Of a DNA stretch of 63,720 nt, positions 34,349 through 42,375 are shown one piece after another. Every line of letters starts with the position of its first letter. The stretch's first letter is position 1. The stretch lies in NCBI GenBank assembly GCA_017511465.1, contig JAFWJU010000098.1:1-63720 (forward strand), read 5' to 3'. This stretch comes from Eggerthellaceae bacterium (GTDB lineage: Bacteria > Actinomycetota > Coriobacteriia > Coriobacteriales > Eggerthellaceae). The notes beneath the pieces were generated by a model. It was not told where the DNA came from. It searched no databases and saw only the letters and a list, made by a program, of their open reading frames with translations. The position numbers and the translations under genes were made by a program.

Positions 34349-34375
34349 CATGATTAAAGGGGGAGTGCGATGTGG

Positions 34376-35179
34376 CTATTGCACGGTGACGCGCACGCCC
34401 ACATAGCATGCGTCTTCAGGAAGGCCCTGGACGGAGTACATATCGGAAAGGGGTAGGGCGGAAATCTTCCACGTGCAAGCAGTGCCGTCTGCGTCGAGCG
34501 TGCCCATGCTGTACGTGTTGCCAGATTCATCTTCGCCCGAATCCGACACGCTTTCGGGATCGAAGCCTTCCTTGGCAAGGGCGTTTTGCACGGCGCGTGC
34601 AGGATCGCCAGTGGAGAAATCGGCGTAGCGAACGACCATGGTGGTGCCGCCGTTGCGATCGGCGGAGAAGTACCACGATCCGTTAAGCAGCTTGGAAGAC
34701 TGCGTCGGCGTTAGGTTGCTGATGCCCTTGGCGTACATGGCGGCAGCGTCCTCGACGGTGACATCGCTCGGCAGCTTGTAAAGGATCATGCTCGTGTCAT
34801 CTTCGGGATCGGACGCATCGTAGACGGTGTAGCCAGCTTCTTGGAATCGTGCGCGGATGTCGTCATCACCGAGCACGACGAGCTCGTTCATCTTGGGAAG
34901 CGTTTCAATGGAAGCTTCACGGGCAAGGTTGTTCGTGACGTTCTGCTCGGATTGCAGGGTTTCGCGCAAGTTCTCGAGGACCGTGCTGTTGACGAAGAAC
35001 GCGCCGATGACGATTGCAATGACGATGATGACGGCAGCGATGATGCGCTGAGTCTTGGGCATTGCGAACGGGCGTCGCAGCGGTGCGCCGTCAAGGTAGG
35101 CGACATCGCCTTCGACGTGAGTGTAATCGCGGCGGTTCTCGTAGTGGATATGGTCGACGAGCGATTGCAGATCTGCCAT
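34376..35179 (-). CDS. Single-pass membrane protein, unknown function
   Basis: 267 residues. A cytoplasmic N-terminus of about 42 residues (YENRRDYTHVEGDVAYLDG), one helix at about 44-66 (IIAAVIIVIAIVIGAFFVNS) and an extracellular domain of about 200 residues with mixed alpha/beta pattern (EAGYTVYDASDPEDDTSMIL, TCTWKISALPLSDMYSV). No motif I can name. The ATG at 35179 follows GGGAGCAG. It is divergent from terC. Confidence 0.6.
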   Translation of the reverse strand: MADLQSLVDHIHYENRRDYTHVEGDVAYLDGAPLRRPFAMPKTQRIIAAVIIVIAIVIGAFFVNSTVLENLRETLQSEQNVTNNLAREASIETLPKMNELVVLGDDDIRARFQEAGYTVYDASDPEDDTSMILYKLPSDVTVEDAAAMYAKGISNLTPTQSSKLLNGSWYFSADRNGGTTMVVRYADFSTGDPARAVQNALAKEGFDPESVSDSGEDESGNTYSMGTLDADGTACTWKISALPLSDMYSVQGLPEDACYVGVRVTVQ

Positions 35180-35267
35180 GTTCTGCTCCCAATGCGGTTG
35201 TGTGCTTCTGGCATTATATCATTGGCCTCCGACTCGCTGATGATAGGATGGCTCATCAGGAGGTTTC

Positions 35268-36074
35268 ATGTTCGATTTGTCCATATTCACAACTTACGAG
35301 GCATGGATTTCGCTTATAACGCTCACGTTCTTGGAAGTCGTGCTCGGCGTTGACAACATCGTTTTCATATCCATTACGACCGATCGCCTGCCGTCCGAAA
35401 AGCAACACATCGGCCGTAAGCTGGGTCTTGCAGGCGCCATGGTCATGCGCATCCTCTTCTTGTGCGTGGCTTCATATTTCGTGCACTTGGTTTCTCCTCT
35501 TTTCACCATAGACCTTGGCTTTTGGCATCACGACGTGTCGATACGCGACATCGTGCTGTTCGCCGGCGGCGTCTACCTCATTTACAAGGGCGTTACCGAG
35601 TTGCATAGCACCATCAGCATTGAAAGCGTGAAAGAGGAAGAGCGTACGGGCAGGCCGGCTGGCAAGCGCATCGGGTTGCTGCAAGCCGTTGCCACCATCA
35701 TGGTGATGGATATCGTTTTCTCGATAGACTCGGTCATCACGGCTGTCGGATTAGCCGATCACCTCATCATCATGATCATAGCCGTCATTTTCGCCGTGCT
35801 GGTCATGATGGTGTTCATCGATCCCATCTCGAATTTCATCAACCGTAATCCCGAGATGAAGATTCTGGCACTCGCGTTCATCACATTGATTGGCGTGTTG
35901 CTCGTTTCCGAGTCGCTTGGCTTCAGCACGGGCATCGAGGTTCTCGGCATTCACTTGGAGAAATTCATTGCGTATCTTGCCATGCTGTTTGCCTTTATAA
36001 CCGTGTTATTGCGGTTGAAACACAAGGAGAACCTCAGGAAGTTCAACGAGCATTCCGAAGGTTTCGAGGACTAA
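35268..36074 (+). CDS. terC: TerC-family membrane protein, probable Mn(2+) exporter
   Basis: 268 residues with about seven transmembrane helices. VVLGVDNIVFISITTDRLP and VMDIVFSIDSVITAVGLADH carry the paired Asp residues diagnostic of TerC. Family members export manganese and have been linked to metalation of exported proteins; a tellurite role is historical. AGGAGGT precedes the ATG. There is no sign of a yybP-ykoY manganese riboswitch in the short leader. Confidence 0.85.
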   Translation: MFDLSIFTTYEAWISLITLTFLEVVLGVDNIVFISITTDRLPSEKQHIGRKLGLAGAMVMRILFLCVASYFVHLVSPLFTIDLGFWHHDVSIRDIVLFAGGVYLIYKGVTELHSTISIESVKEEERTGRPAGKRIGLLQAVATIMVMDIVFSIDSVITAVGLADHLIIMIIAVIFAVLVMMVFIDPISNFINRNPEMKILALAFITLIGVLLVSESLGFSTGIEVLGIHLEKFIAYLAMLFAFITVLLRLKHKENLRKFNEHSEGFED

Positions 36075-36076
36075 GC

Positions 36077-36985
36077 CTATTTCGAAAACTCTGCCAACGC
36101 GGCGTCGGACACGATGAAGCGCGCGGCTTTGTCGAGGATGCGCGCCTTGAACGGTGTCGTCAGCCCGGGCACTTCGCCGTCGTATTGAATCTGCAAAGGC
36201 GGGTCGGCATACGCCTCGACGCGGCGTCCGCTGTGGATTTCAAGGGAATCGGTCCTGCCGGGTGTGCTGCCATCGCGGTCCATGATGCCCGCGATAAGAG
36301 CCGGGATAAGCCCAAAGGCGTTTTCGGCTTTGAGGATGGCGATATCGAACGACCCGTCACGGGCATCGGTGCCGTGCGTGATGGGAATCTCGAACTGGAT
36401 GCGCGGGAAGTTGACAAGCAGGATGCCCAGGCCCTCGGTCTCGATGGTCTTGCCGTCGATAACGAGCTTGATGTGCGATTTTTGCGGCAATGCGTTGGTA
36501 ATCGCAGCTTGGAAGTAGGCAATGGGCCCCAACAGCTTCTTCGAGGGTTGCGCGTCGTGCATGATCGTCGCGTCGTAACCGGCGCCCGCCATGATGCCGA
36601 AACCGTGGCATTTGCCGTTGACCTCGATTTCGCCCAAATCGAAGTCGAGCGTGTTCATATCGTGGGTCATCTTGGCAAGCGCGTGGGGCTCGTACGGCGC
36701 ATACAGGTTGTTCGCGAGCAGGTTGCCCGTGCCAGCGGGGAAGGGCAGAATGGGTATGCCAGTCGATGCCAGGGCATACGAGATTGCCGCTATGGTACCG
36801 TCGCCGCCTGCAGCCACCACGGCGTCGAAGCGAATGGCATCACGCACCAAGTCGGCAACGTCGGTCGTGCCATCGGTGAAGCGAACGCTGAACTCGTCGC
36901 CGTCGCTCGAGGCCATACGCATGTAATCGTAAATGGCACCGTCGCCATAGCCCGATGATGTGTTGTTTACGATAAGCAGCCTCAT
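36077..36985 (-). CDS. Diacylglycerol kinase-like lipid kinase (DagK/YegS family)
   Basis: 302 residues. LLIVNNTSSGYG opens the fold, VVAAGGDGTIAAISYAL is the nucleotide-binding GGDGT motif, and PFPAGTGNLLANNLY the conserved PxGTGN segment. ILKAENAFGLIPALIAG and LQIQYDGEVPGLTTPF form the C-terminal beta domain. It probably phosphorylates a membrane lipid such as diacylglycerol. The ATG at 36985 gives the usual length. Convergent with terC. Confidence 0.83.
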   Translation of the reverse strand: MRLLIVNNTSSGYGDGAIYDYMRMASSDGDEFSVRFTDGTTDVADLVRDAIRFDAVVAAGGDGTIAAISYALASTGIPILPFPAGTGNLLANNLYAPYEPHALAKMTHDMNTLDFDLGEIEVNGKCHGFGIMAGAGYDATIMHDAQPSKKLLGPIAYFQAAITNALPQKSHIKLVIDGKTIETEGLGILLVNFPRIQFEIPITHGTDARDGSFDIAILKAENAFGLIPALIAGIMDRDGSTPGRTDSLEIHSGRRVEAYADPPLQIQYDGEVPGLTTPFKARILDKAARFIVSDAALAEFSK

Positions 36986-37070
36986 GCCTCGGTCCTGTTC
37001 ATCATCTCGATAATGCCCGATGGTATGATAGTAGCGCAAAAACCGAAAACTCCTAGGTGGGATTTACTGC

Positions 37071-38213
37071 ATGTACATTGACTCTCAGGCCGAACTCGAG
37101 GCCTTCGTCGAGCGTGCGCGCTCTTCTAGCATTCTGGCCATCGATACCGAATTCCTGCGCGAGAAAACGTATTATCCCAAACTGTGCCTGCTGCAAATGG
37201 CAACTGACGACGAGAGCGTCATCGTCGACCCGTTTACGGTTGACGATTTGGCTGTGCTGCGCGAGCTGCTCGAAAACGAATCCATCGTCAAGGTGTTTCA
37301 TGCCGGGCACCAGGACATCGAGATCATCCTGTACGACATCGGATGCGTTCCCCATCCGCTGTTCGACACGCAAGTTGCAGCGGCGCTGTTGGGGCAAAAC
37401 CAGCAAATCGGCTATGGGGCGCTCGTGCAGGCCATGTGCGGCGTGAAGCTGAAGAAGGTCGATTCCTTCACGGATTGGTCGGTTCGCCCGCTTTCCGAGT
37501 CGCAGTTGAGCTACGCCGAGGATGACGTGTTGTACTTGCCGCAGATATACGAGGCGCAGTGCAATGCGCTCAAGAAGAAGGGAAGACTCGGCTGGTTGCA
37601 AGATGAGTTCCGCGCGATGCAGCAGCCCGAGACGTACATGCCCGACGAGGGCGAGCGTTTCAGGCGTTTAAAGCATATAACGCAGTTGTCGCGCAGGCAG
37701 ATGGCGGCTGCACGCGAAGTGGCGGCATGGCGCGAAATCGAGGCGCGCAAGCGCAACGTACCGCGAAAGTGGGTGCTTACAGACGAGCAGATCGTCGAGT
37801 CATGCAAGCGAGAGCCCCGTACCATCGATGATTTGTTCATGGTCCGCGGTATGCGCGAGCGCCTGACGACCCGTGACGCTCGCACGGTCATCGAGCTTGT
37901 CGTGGCTGCACTTGATTCGGCGCCCGATACATGGCCCGAGATACAGTCCTCGGGCCGAAGCGAGCCGAATGTCGATGTGCAAGTCGACATGCTCATGGCT
38001 GTCGTGCGCACTCGTGCCCGCGAAAACGGCATTGCCGTTCCGACGCTTGCAAGTCATGCGGAGCTCACCGAGATTGCTCGCGGCCATTACGACGATGTCG
38101 AGCTGTTGCGCGGTTGGCGCCGAGACATTGTGGGCGCCGAACTCGTTGACCTGCTCGAGGGAAGGCTTGCGCTTTGCATCGAGGATGGCCAGGTCGTCAT
38201 CAAGCCGAACTAA
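37071..38213 (+). CDS. rnd: Ribonuclease D
   Basis: 380 residues. The DEDD exonuclease begins AIDTEFLREKTYYPKLCLLQ, then FHAGHQDIEIILYD and ending LSYAEDDVLYL, giving the DnaQ-type acidic residues. One HRDC domain is clear (RKRNVPRKWVLTDEQIVESC), with a second in the C-terminal part. It trims tRNA and other RNA 3' ends. A GGTGGG site lies upstream of the ATG. Confidence 0.9.
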   Translation: MYIDSQAELEAFVERARSSSILAIDTEFLREKTYYPKLCLLQMATDDESVIVDPFTVDDLAVLRELLENESIVKVFHAGHQDIEIILYDIGCVPHPLFDTQVAAALLGQNQQIGYGALVQAMCGVKLKKVDSFTDWSVRPLSESQLSYAEDDVLYLPQIYEAQCNALKKKGRLGWLQDEFRAMQQPETYMPDEGERFRRLKHITQLSRRQMAAAREVAAWREIEARKRNVPRKWVLTDEQIVESCKREPRTIDDLFMVRGMRERLTTRDARTVIELVVAALDSAPDTWPEIQSSGRSEPNVDVQVDMLMAVVRTRARENGIAVPTLASHAELTEIARGHYDDVELLRGWRRDIVGAELVDLLEGRLALCIEDGQVVIKPN

Positions 38214-38333
38214 CCGGAGGCAATTCGAACACCGCGAAGCCAGCTCAATTGTCAGGGCGGTTACATCGCCTTCGCTGCGCGCGTGTTCACGGTATAATCT
38301 TGCTGTACAAGAACCGTTCGAAAGGGGCGGAAG

Positions 38334-38990
38334 ATGGCGTATTGGATGCTCATCATCGTGACACTTGCCATCGGCATGGCAGCGTCGGGTTACGTTAACT
38401 CCCAATTAAAGAAATACCAGCAAGTGCGGTCTTCAAGCGGTCTGACTGGTCGTGAGGCTGCCGAGCGCATGCTCGCAGCCAATGGCGTGACTGGTGTGCT
38501 GGTGAAATGCGGAAACGAAGGCCAGGACCACTTCGATCCGCGGACGAATTCGATCACGCTTTCGCCGAGCGTGTACAACAACAGCACGGTGACGGCTTAT
38601 GCGACCGCATGCCACGAGGTCGGCCATGCCTGCCAGTTTGCCCAGGGGTATACGCCGCTGCGCATCCGCAGCGCTATCTGGCCAGTCGCCAACTTCGCTT
38701 CCAACGCTTGGATCGTCGTGTTGTTGATTGGCATCTTGCTGGTCATGAACTCGCTTATCGACGTCGCCATCATCATGTACGCATGCGTCGTGTTGTTCCA
38801 GCTTGTTACGTTGCCTGTCGAATTCAACGCTTCAAGTCGAGCGTTAAAGTACATGCAGGGCATTGGTTTGCCCCAATCCGAGGTCGCCGGCTCCACTTCG
38901 GTGTTGCGCGCTTGCGCCCTGACGTATGTCGCCGCCGCGCTCGCGTCGCTATTGCAGTTGGTGTACCTGCTTGGCATGCGCAACAACTAG
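38334..38990 (+). CDS. Membrane zinc metallopeptidase (YugP family)
   Basis: 218 residues. TAYATACHEVGHACQFAQ contains HExGH, the zinc site, and DPRTNSITLSPSVYN is the conserved segment before it. Helices at the N-terminus and in the C-terminal half place it in the membrane. Substrates of the family are unknown. It ends 8 bases before xseA. Confidence 0.85.
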   Translation: MAYWMLIIVTLAIGMAASGYVNSQLKKYQQVRSSSGLTGREAAERMLAANGVTGVLVKCGNEGQDHFDPRTNSITLSPSVYNNSTVTAYATACHEVGHACQFAQGYTPLRIRSAIWPVANFASNAWIVVLLIGILLVMNSLIDVAIIMYACVVLFQLVTLPVEFNASSRALKYMQGIGLPQSEVAGSTSVLRACALTYVAAALASLLQLVYLLGMRNN

Positions 38991-38998
38991 AGTCTTCC

Positions 38999-40336
38999 AT
39001 GGGATACGAGGGTTACTGGGAAGACGCGGAGCCTGCCACGCAAGATGGCAGCCAAGCTGCTTCTGCCATGACCGTGTCTGCCGCGATGGCGCTCGCCAAG
39101 CGGTCGCTCGAAGACATTACGGTCACCATCGTCGGTGAGGTTTCCGAGGTCTCCGTGAAGGCGGGCTACAAGGCCGCGTACTTCACCGTGAAGGACTCTG
39201 AGGCGTCGCTGCCATGCATGATGTGGAACAACCGCTATCGCGCGGCGGGCGTGCAATTAGCCGTTGGCCAGCTCGTGCAGATGACGGGTCGTTTCACGCT
39301 GTATGCCGCCAAGGGGCGCATGAACTTCGACGTGTTCTCCATTGCGCTGGCGGGTGAAGGCGATTTGCGTTTGCGCGTGGCCAACATCGCGCGCAAGCTA
39401 CAGGCCGAAGGCCTCACCGATCCCGCTCGCAAGCGCGCTTTACCCGCATATCCCGATAGGATAGGGCTCGTCACGTCTCCACGTAGTGCTGCCGTCCATG
39501 ACGTGTTGCGCACGCTTCGCCGCCGCTATCCCGTTGCCCGCGTGCTGCTCGCCGGCGTTCCAGTCGAGGGGGCAGGTGCGCCTGCAGGCATAATCGAGGG
39601 CTTGCGCGCTGTTGTGGGCGCTGGCGCGCAGGTCGTGTTGGTCGTGCGCGGTGGCGGCTCGTTCGAGGACATGATGCCGTTCAACGACGAGGCACTCGCA
39701 CGAGCCATCGCCGCATGCCCCGTGCCCGTCGTGACGGGTATCGGGCACGAGGTCGATACGTCAATCGCCGACATGGTTTCGGACCTTCGCGCCTCGACGC
39801 CGACTGCGGCAGCCGAAGCTGTCAGTCCCTCGCGCGAGAGCCTTGATGCGCTGTTCGCTTCTCGTGCGGAATCGCTGCGCGCAGGGTCGACGTTCATGTT
39901 GGGTCAGTTGCGGGCGCGTGTGTCGCGGATGGCCGACCGCCCGGTATTCAGCGATCCCATGCAGCTCTTCGCAACTGATGCCCAGGCGCTCGACGCGGCA
40001 GCGGACCGGCTGTCACGGGCGCTTCCCAATTCCATTGCGCACAGCAGGCAAGCACTTACGGCTAGCTGTTCGCGACTCGAGTCCGTCGGTCCCAATTTGG
40101 TTACCAGGTTCGACAGCCAGATGCGCGCGGGCGCGGCGCGGCTGCACGACCTTTCGCCAGTGGCTGTGTTGGGCAGAGGGTATTCCATTACCAGGACGGC
40201 TGACGGCGAAGTGGTCCGATCTGTTCTACAGGCGCCTGCTGGCTCGCTTGTGAAGGTATCGGTTGCAGATGGCAGCCTCGAATGCGAAGTGAAGGATTCA
40301 ACGAAGGCCGAGATAGACGGCTTGGACGAAAGGTGA
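38999..40336 (+). CDS. xseA: Exodeoxyribonuclease VII large subunit
   Basis: 445 residues from the ATG at 38999; an open frame continues upstream through the peptidase gene but is not coding. An OB-fold (VTIVGEVSEVSVKAGYKAAY) is followed by the catalytic domain with IGLVTSPRSAAVHDVL, VVLVVRGGGSFEDMMPFND and TGIGHEVDTSIAD. A helical region and a short C-terminal beta segment (LGRGYSITRTADGEVV) complete it. With XseB it degrades single-stranded DNA in repair. Confidence 0.92.
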   Translation: MGYEGYWEDAEPATQDGSQAASAMTVSAAMALAKRSLEDITVTIVGEVSEVSVKAGYKAAYFTVKDSEASLPCMMWNNRYRAAGVQLAVGQLVQMTGRFTLYAAKGRMNFDVFSIALAGEGDLRLRVANIARKLQAEGLTDPARKRALPAYPDRIGLVTSPRSAAVHDVLRTLRRRYPVARVLLAGVPVEGAGAPAGIIEGLRAVVGAGAQVVLVVRGGGSFEDMMPFNDEALARAIAACPVPVVTGIGHEVDTSIADMVSDLRASTPTAAAEAVSPSRESLDALFASRAESLRAGSTFMLGQLRARVSRMADRPVFSDPMQLFATDAQALDAAADRLSRALPNSIAHSRQALTASCSRLESVGPNLVTRFDSQMRAGAARLHDLSPVAVLGRGYSITRTADGEVVRSVLQAPAGSLVKVSVADGSLECEVKDSTKAEIDGLDER

Positions 40337-40340
40337 TGTG

Positions 40341-40592
40341 ATGAGCGCCGACGAAAAGAAAATCGAAGAGATGACGTTCCGCGAGGCCATGGACGAGCTT
40401 GATGGCATCGTCAGGCGACTCGAGAGCAACACCATGGAACTCGAGGACAGCCTGAAGGCGTATGAGCGCGGCGTGGCACTCATCGCCGATTTGCAGAAGC
40501 GCCTGGCAGACGCAGAGCAAAAAGTCGATATGCTCATGGGCGAGCTTTCGGGCGAGCAGGACGACGCGGTTCGCGATACCACGCTTTCATAA
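40341..40592 (+). CDS. xseB: Exodeoxyribonuclease VII small subunit
   Basis: 83 residues. MTFREAMDELDGIVRRLESN and MELEDSLKAYERGVALI are the standard XseB helices that bind the large subunit. The ATG at 40341 follows AAGGTGAT; a GTG directly before it is in frame but less well spaced. It lies 4 bases after xseA. Confidence 0.92.
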   Translation: MSADEKKIEEMTFREAMDELDGIVRRLESNTMELEDSLKAYERGVALIADLQKRLADAEQKVDMLMGELSGEQDDAVRDTTLS

Positions 40593-40729
40593 GCGCCAAC
40601 ATAGGACAGCGGTCAAACCCCTGTCGACCGTGGTAGCCGCTTGCCGAATGGCGGGGCAGCGCACGTGCAGTTCAACGAGCCCACCCGATACAATTACCGC
40701 AACATAAACGCAGCCATAGGAGGAACTAC

Positions 40730-41971
40730 GTGAACGTACTCGTCATCAACGCCGGATCCTCTTCCCTCAAATACCAGCTCATCAACGTCGAATCGCAGAC
40801 CGTGCTCGCGAAGGGTCTGTGCGACCGCGTTGGGTACGAGGATTCCATGCACAAGCATGGGCTTGCCGGCAACGAGTACTGCGACAGCGTTCCCATGCTT
40901 GACCACGATGCCGCTGTAAGCGTCGTGCTCGAAGCGCTTTTATCAGGGCCCACTGCCGCCGCCGACTCGCTCGACGAGATTGACGCCGTCGGCCATCGCA
41001 TCGTTCAGGGCGGCAAGTACTTCGACCGCTCCGTCGTCATAGACGAAGACGTCATCGAGAAGATTGATGAAATGGCCGAGCTGGCGCCCCTGCACAACAA
41101 GGCTGCCATTCAGGGTATACGCGCATGTCAGCATCATATGCCCGATACGCCGATGGTCGCGGTGTTCGACACGTCGTTCTACCAGTCGTTGCCTGCCAAG
41201 GCGTTCATGTACCCCATTCCGTACGAGTACTACGAGAAATATGCCATCCGCAAGTACGGCGCGCATGGCACGTCACACCGCTACATCGCCGAACGCGCGG
41301 CTGACCTGCTTGAAGAAGACCTGCAAGACCTGAAGCTGATCACGTGCCATCTGGGCAACGGCTGTTCCATAACGGCAGTCGACCACGGCTATGCCGTTGA
41401 CACGTCCATGGGCTTGACACCGCTCGACGGCTTGATGATGGGCACACGCTGCGGCACCATCGACCCCGCCATCGTCACGTACCTCATGGACCACGAGAAC
41501 CTTTCTCCTTCCGAGATGGATGACATCCTCAACAAGAAGTCGGGCCTTTACGGCATCTCGGGCATCAGCAACGACTTGCGTTTCGTCGACGAGTGCTCCG
41601 AACGCGGTGACGAGCGCGCGCTTCTGGCCATCGAGATGTACGCGAATTCGGCCAAGAAGTTCATCGGCCAGTACATCGCCGTCATGGGCGGTGTCGACTG
41701 CATCGTGCTGACCGGCGGGGTGGGCGAGAACAGCGTGAAGATGCGCCGCATGATCTTCGCTGGCATGCAGACCATGGGCATCAAGCTCGACTACGAGCGC
41801 AACCGCACGGGCCCGCGCGAGCGCGAGATCTCCGCAGACGATTCCGACGTGCTGATCGTCATCATCCCGACCGACGAGGAGCTTATGATCGCCCGCGACA
41901 CGTACGAGCTCGTCCACGACCTCATCGACGATCCGTACATCGACTACAACCCCGAGATGCTCCTGTTCTAG
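40730..41971 (+). CDS. ackA: Acetate kinase
   Basis: 413 residues, starting with GTG after AGGAGGAAC. VLVINAGSSSLKYQLI is the N-terminal phosphate-binding strand, AHGTSHRYI, THLGNGCS-like CHLGNGCSITAV and LTGGVGENS are family signatures. It converts acetyl phosphate and ADP to acetate and ATP, the energy-yielding step of acetate fermentation. The partner pta is not adjacent but lies 4.2 kb downstream. Confidence 0.95.
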   Translation: MNVLVINAGSSSLKYQLINVESQTVLAKGLCDRVGYEDSMHKHGLAGNEYCDSVPMLDHDAAVSVVLEALLSGPTAAADSLDEIDAVGHRIVQGGKYFDRSVVIDEDVIEKIDEMAELAPLHNKAAIQGIRACQHHMPDTPMVAVFDTSFYQSLPAKAFMYPIPYEYYEKYAIRKYGAHGTSHRYIAERAADLLEEDLQDLKLITCHLGNGCSITAVDHGYAVDTSMGLTPLDGLMMGTRCGTIDPAIVTYLMDHENLSPSEMDDILNKKSGLYGISGISNDLRFVDECSERGDERALLAIEMYANSAKKFIGQYIAVMGGVDCIVLTGGVGENSVKMRRMIFAGMQTMGIKLDYERNRTGPREREISADDSDVLIVIIPTDEELMIARDTYELVHDLIDDPYIDYNPEMLLF

Positions 41972-42022
41972 CAGGAAAAACGGTTTTCCGTGGGCTTTAT
42001 CCATCCTGGTTCCTTTGTGATA

Positions 42023-42043
42023 ATATACCCCCTAGGGGTATAT
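42023..42043. promoter_or_regulatory. CsoR operator of the copper operon
   Basis: A 21-base near-perfect palindrome with TATACCCC and GGGGTATA arms around CTA, matching the classic CsoR site. It lies just downstream of a -10-like GATAAT, so CsoR binding would block the promoter of its own operon; copper should release it. Confidence 0.85.
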
Positions 42044-42057
42044 GAAAGGAACCGCGC

Positions 42058-42375
42058 ATGGTCGAAATGGACAAGCAGGAATGCACGTGCAGGCATAAGA
42101 ACACGCCGCGCGATGAAGACTTTCAGGCGAATCTGCAGAAAAGGCTAAACCGTGCCATCGGGCAATTGGGTGGCGTAAAGGCCATGCTTGACGATAACCG
42201 CTATTGCGGCGACGTGCTTGTGCAGTTGGCTGCCGCCGAGAAGGCGGTTCATCGCGTGAGCGAGCTCGTGCTCGAAAATCACCTGCACACATGCGTTGTC
42301 GAGCAGGTGCGCGAGGGCAATGAGGACGTTGTCGACGAGGCCATGGACCTCATCCGGAAGTTTGGGAGCCGCTAG
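42058..42375 (+). CDS. csoR: Copper-sensing repressor CsoR
   Basis: 105 residues. A DUF156 helical repressor: RLNRAIGQLGGVKAMLDDNR, then Cys50, and NHLHTCV with His75 and Cys79, the C-H-C copper(I) site of CsoR. The N-terminus also holds CTCRHK. It should repress csoR-copA-copZ in the absence of copper. The stop overlaps the copA start by one base (TAGTG). Confidence 0.9.
   Translation: MVEMDKQECTCRHKNTPRDEDFQANLQKRLNRAIGQLGGVKAMLDDNRYCGDVLVQLAAAEKAVHRVSELVLENHLHTCVVEQVREGNEDVVDEAMDLIRKFGSR

Noticed and set aside
34080-34406. An open frame running through the tRNA-Gly and tRNA-Cys genes
   Set aside because: It is produced by the tRNA and terminator sequences and has no ribosome site.
35180-35267. 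Manganese riboswitch (yybP-ykoY) before terC
   Set aside because: The leader is short and lacks the conserved loops of that riboswitch.
38507-38998. An N-terminal extension of xseA of about 164 codons
   Set aside because: It overlaps the metallopeptidase gene in another frame. The ATG at 38999 gives the normal XseA length and start.
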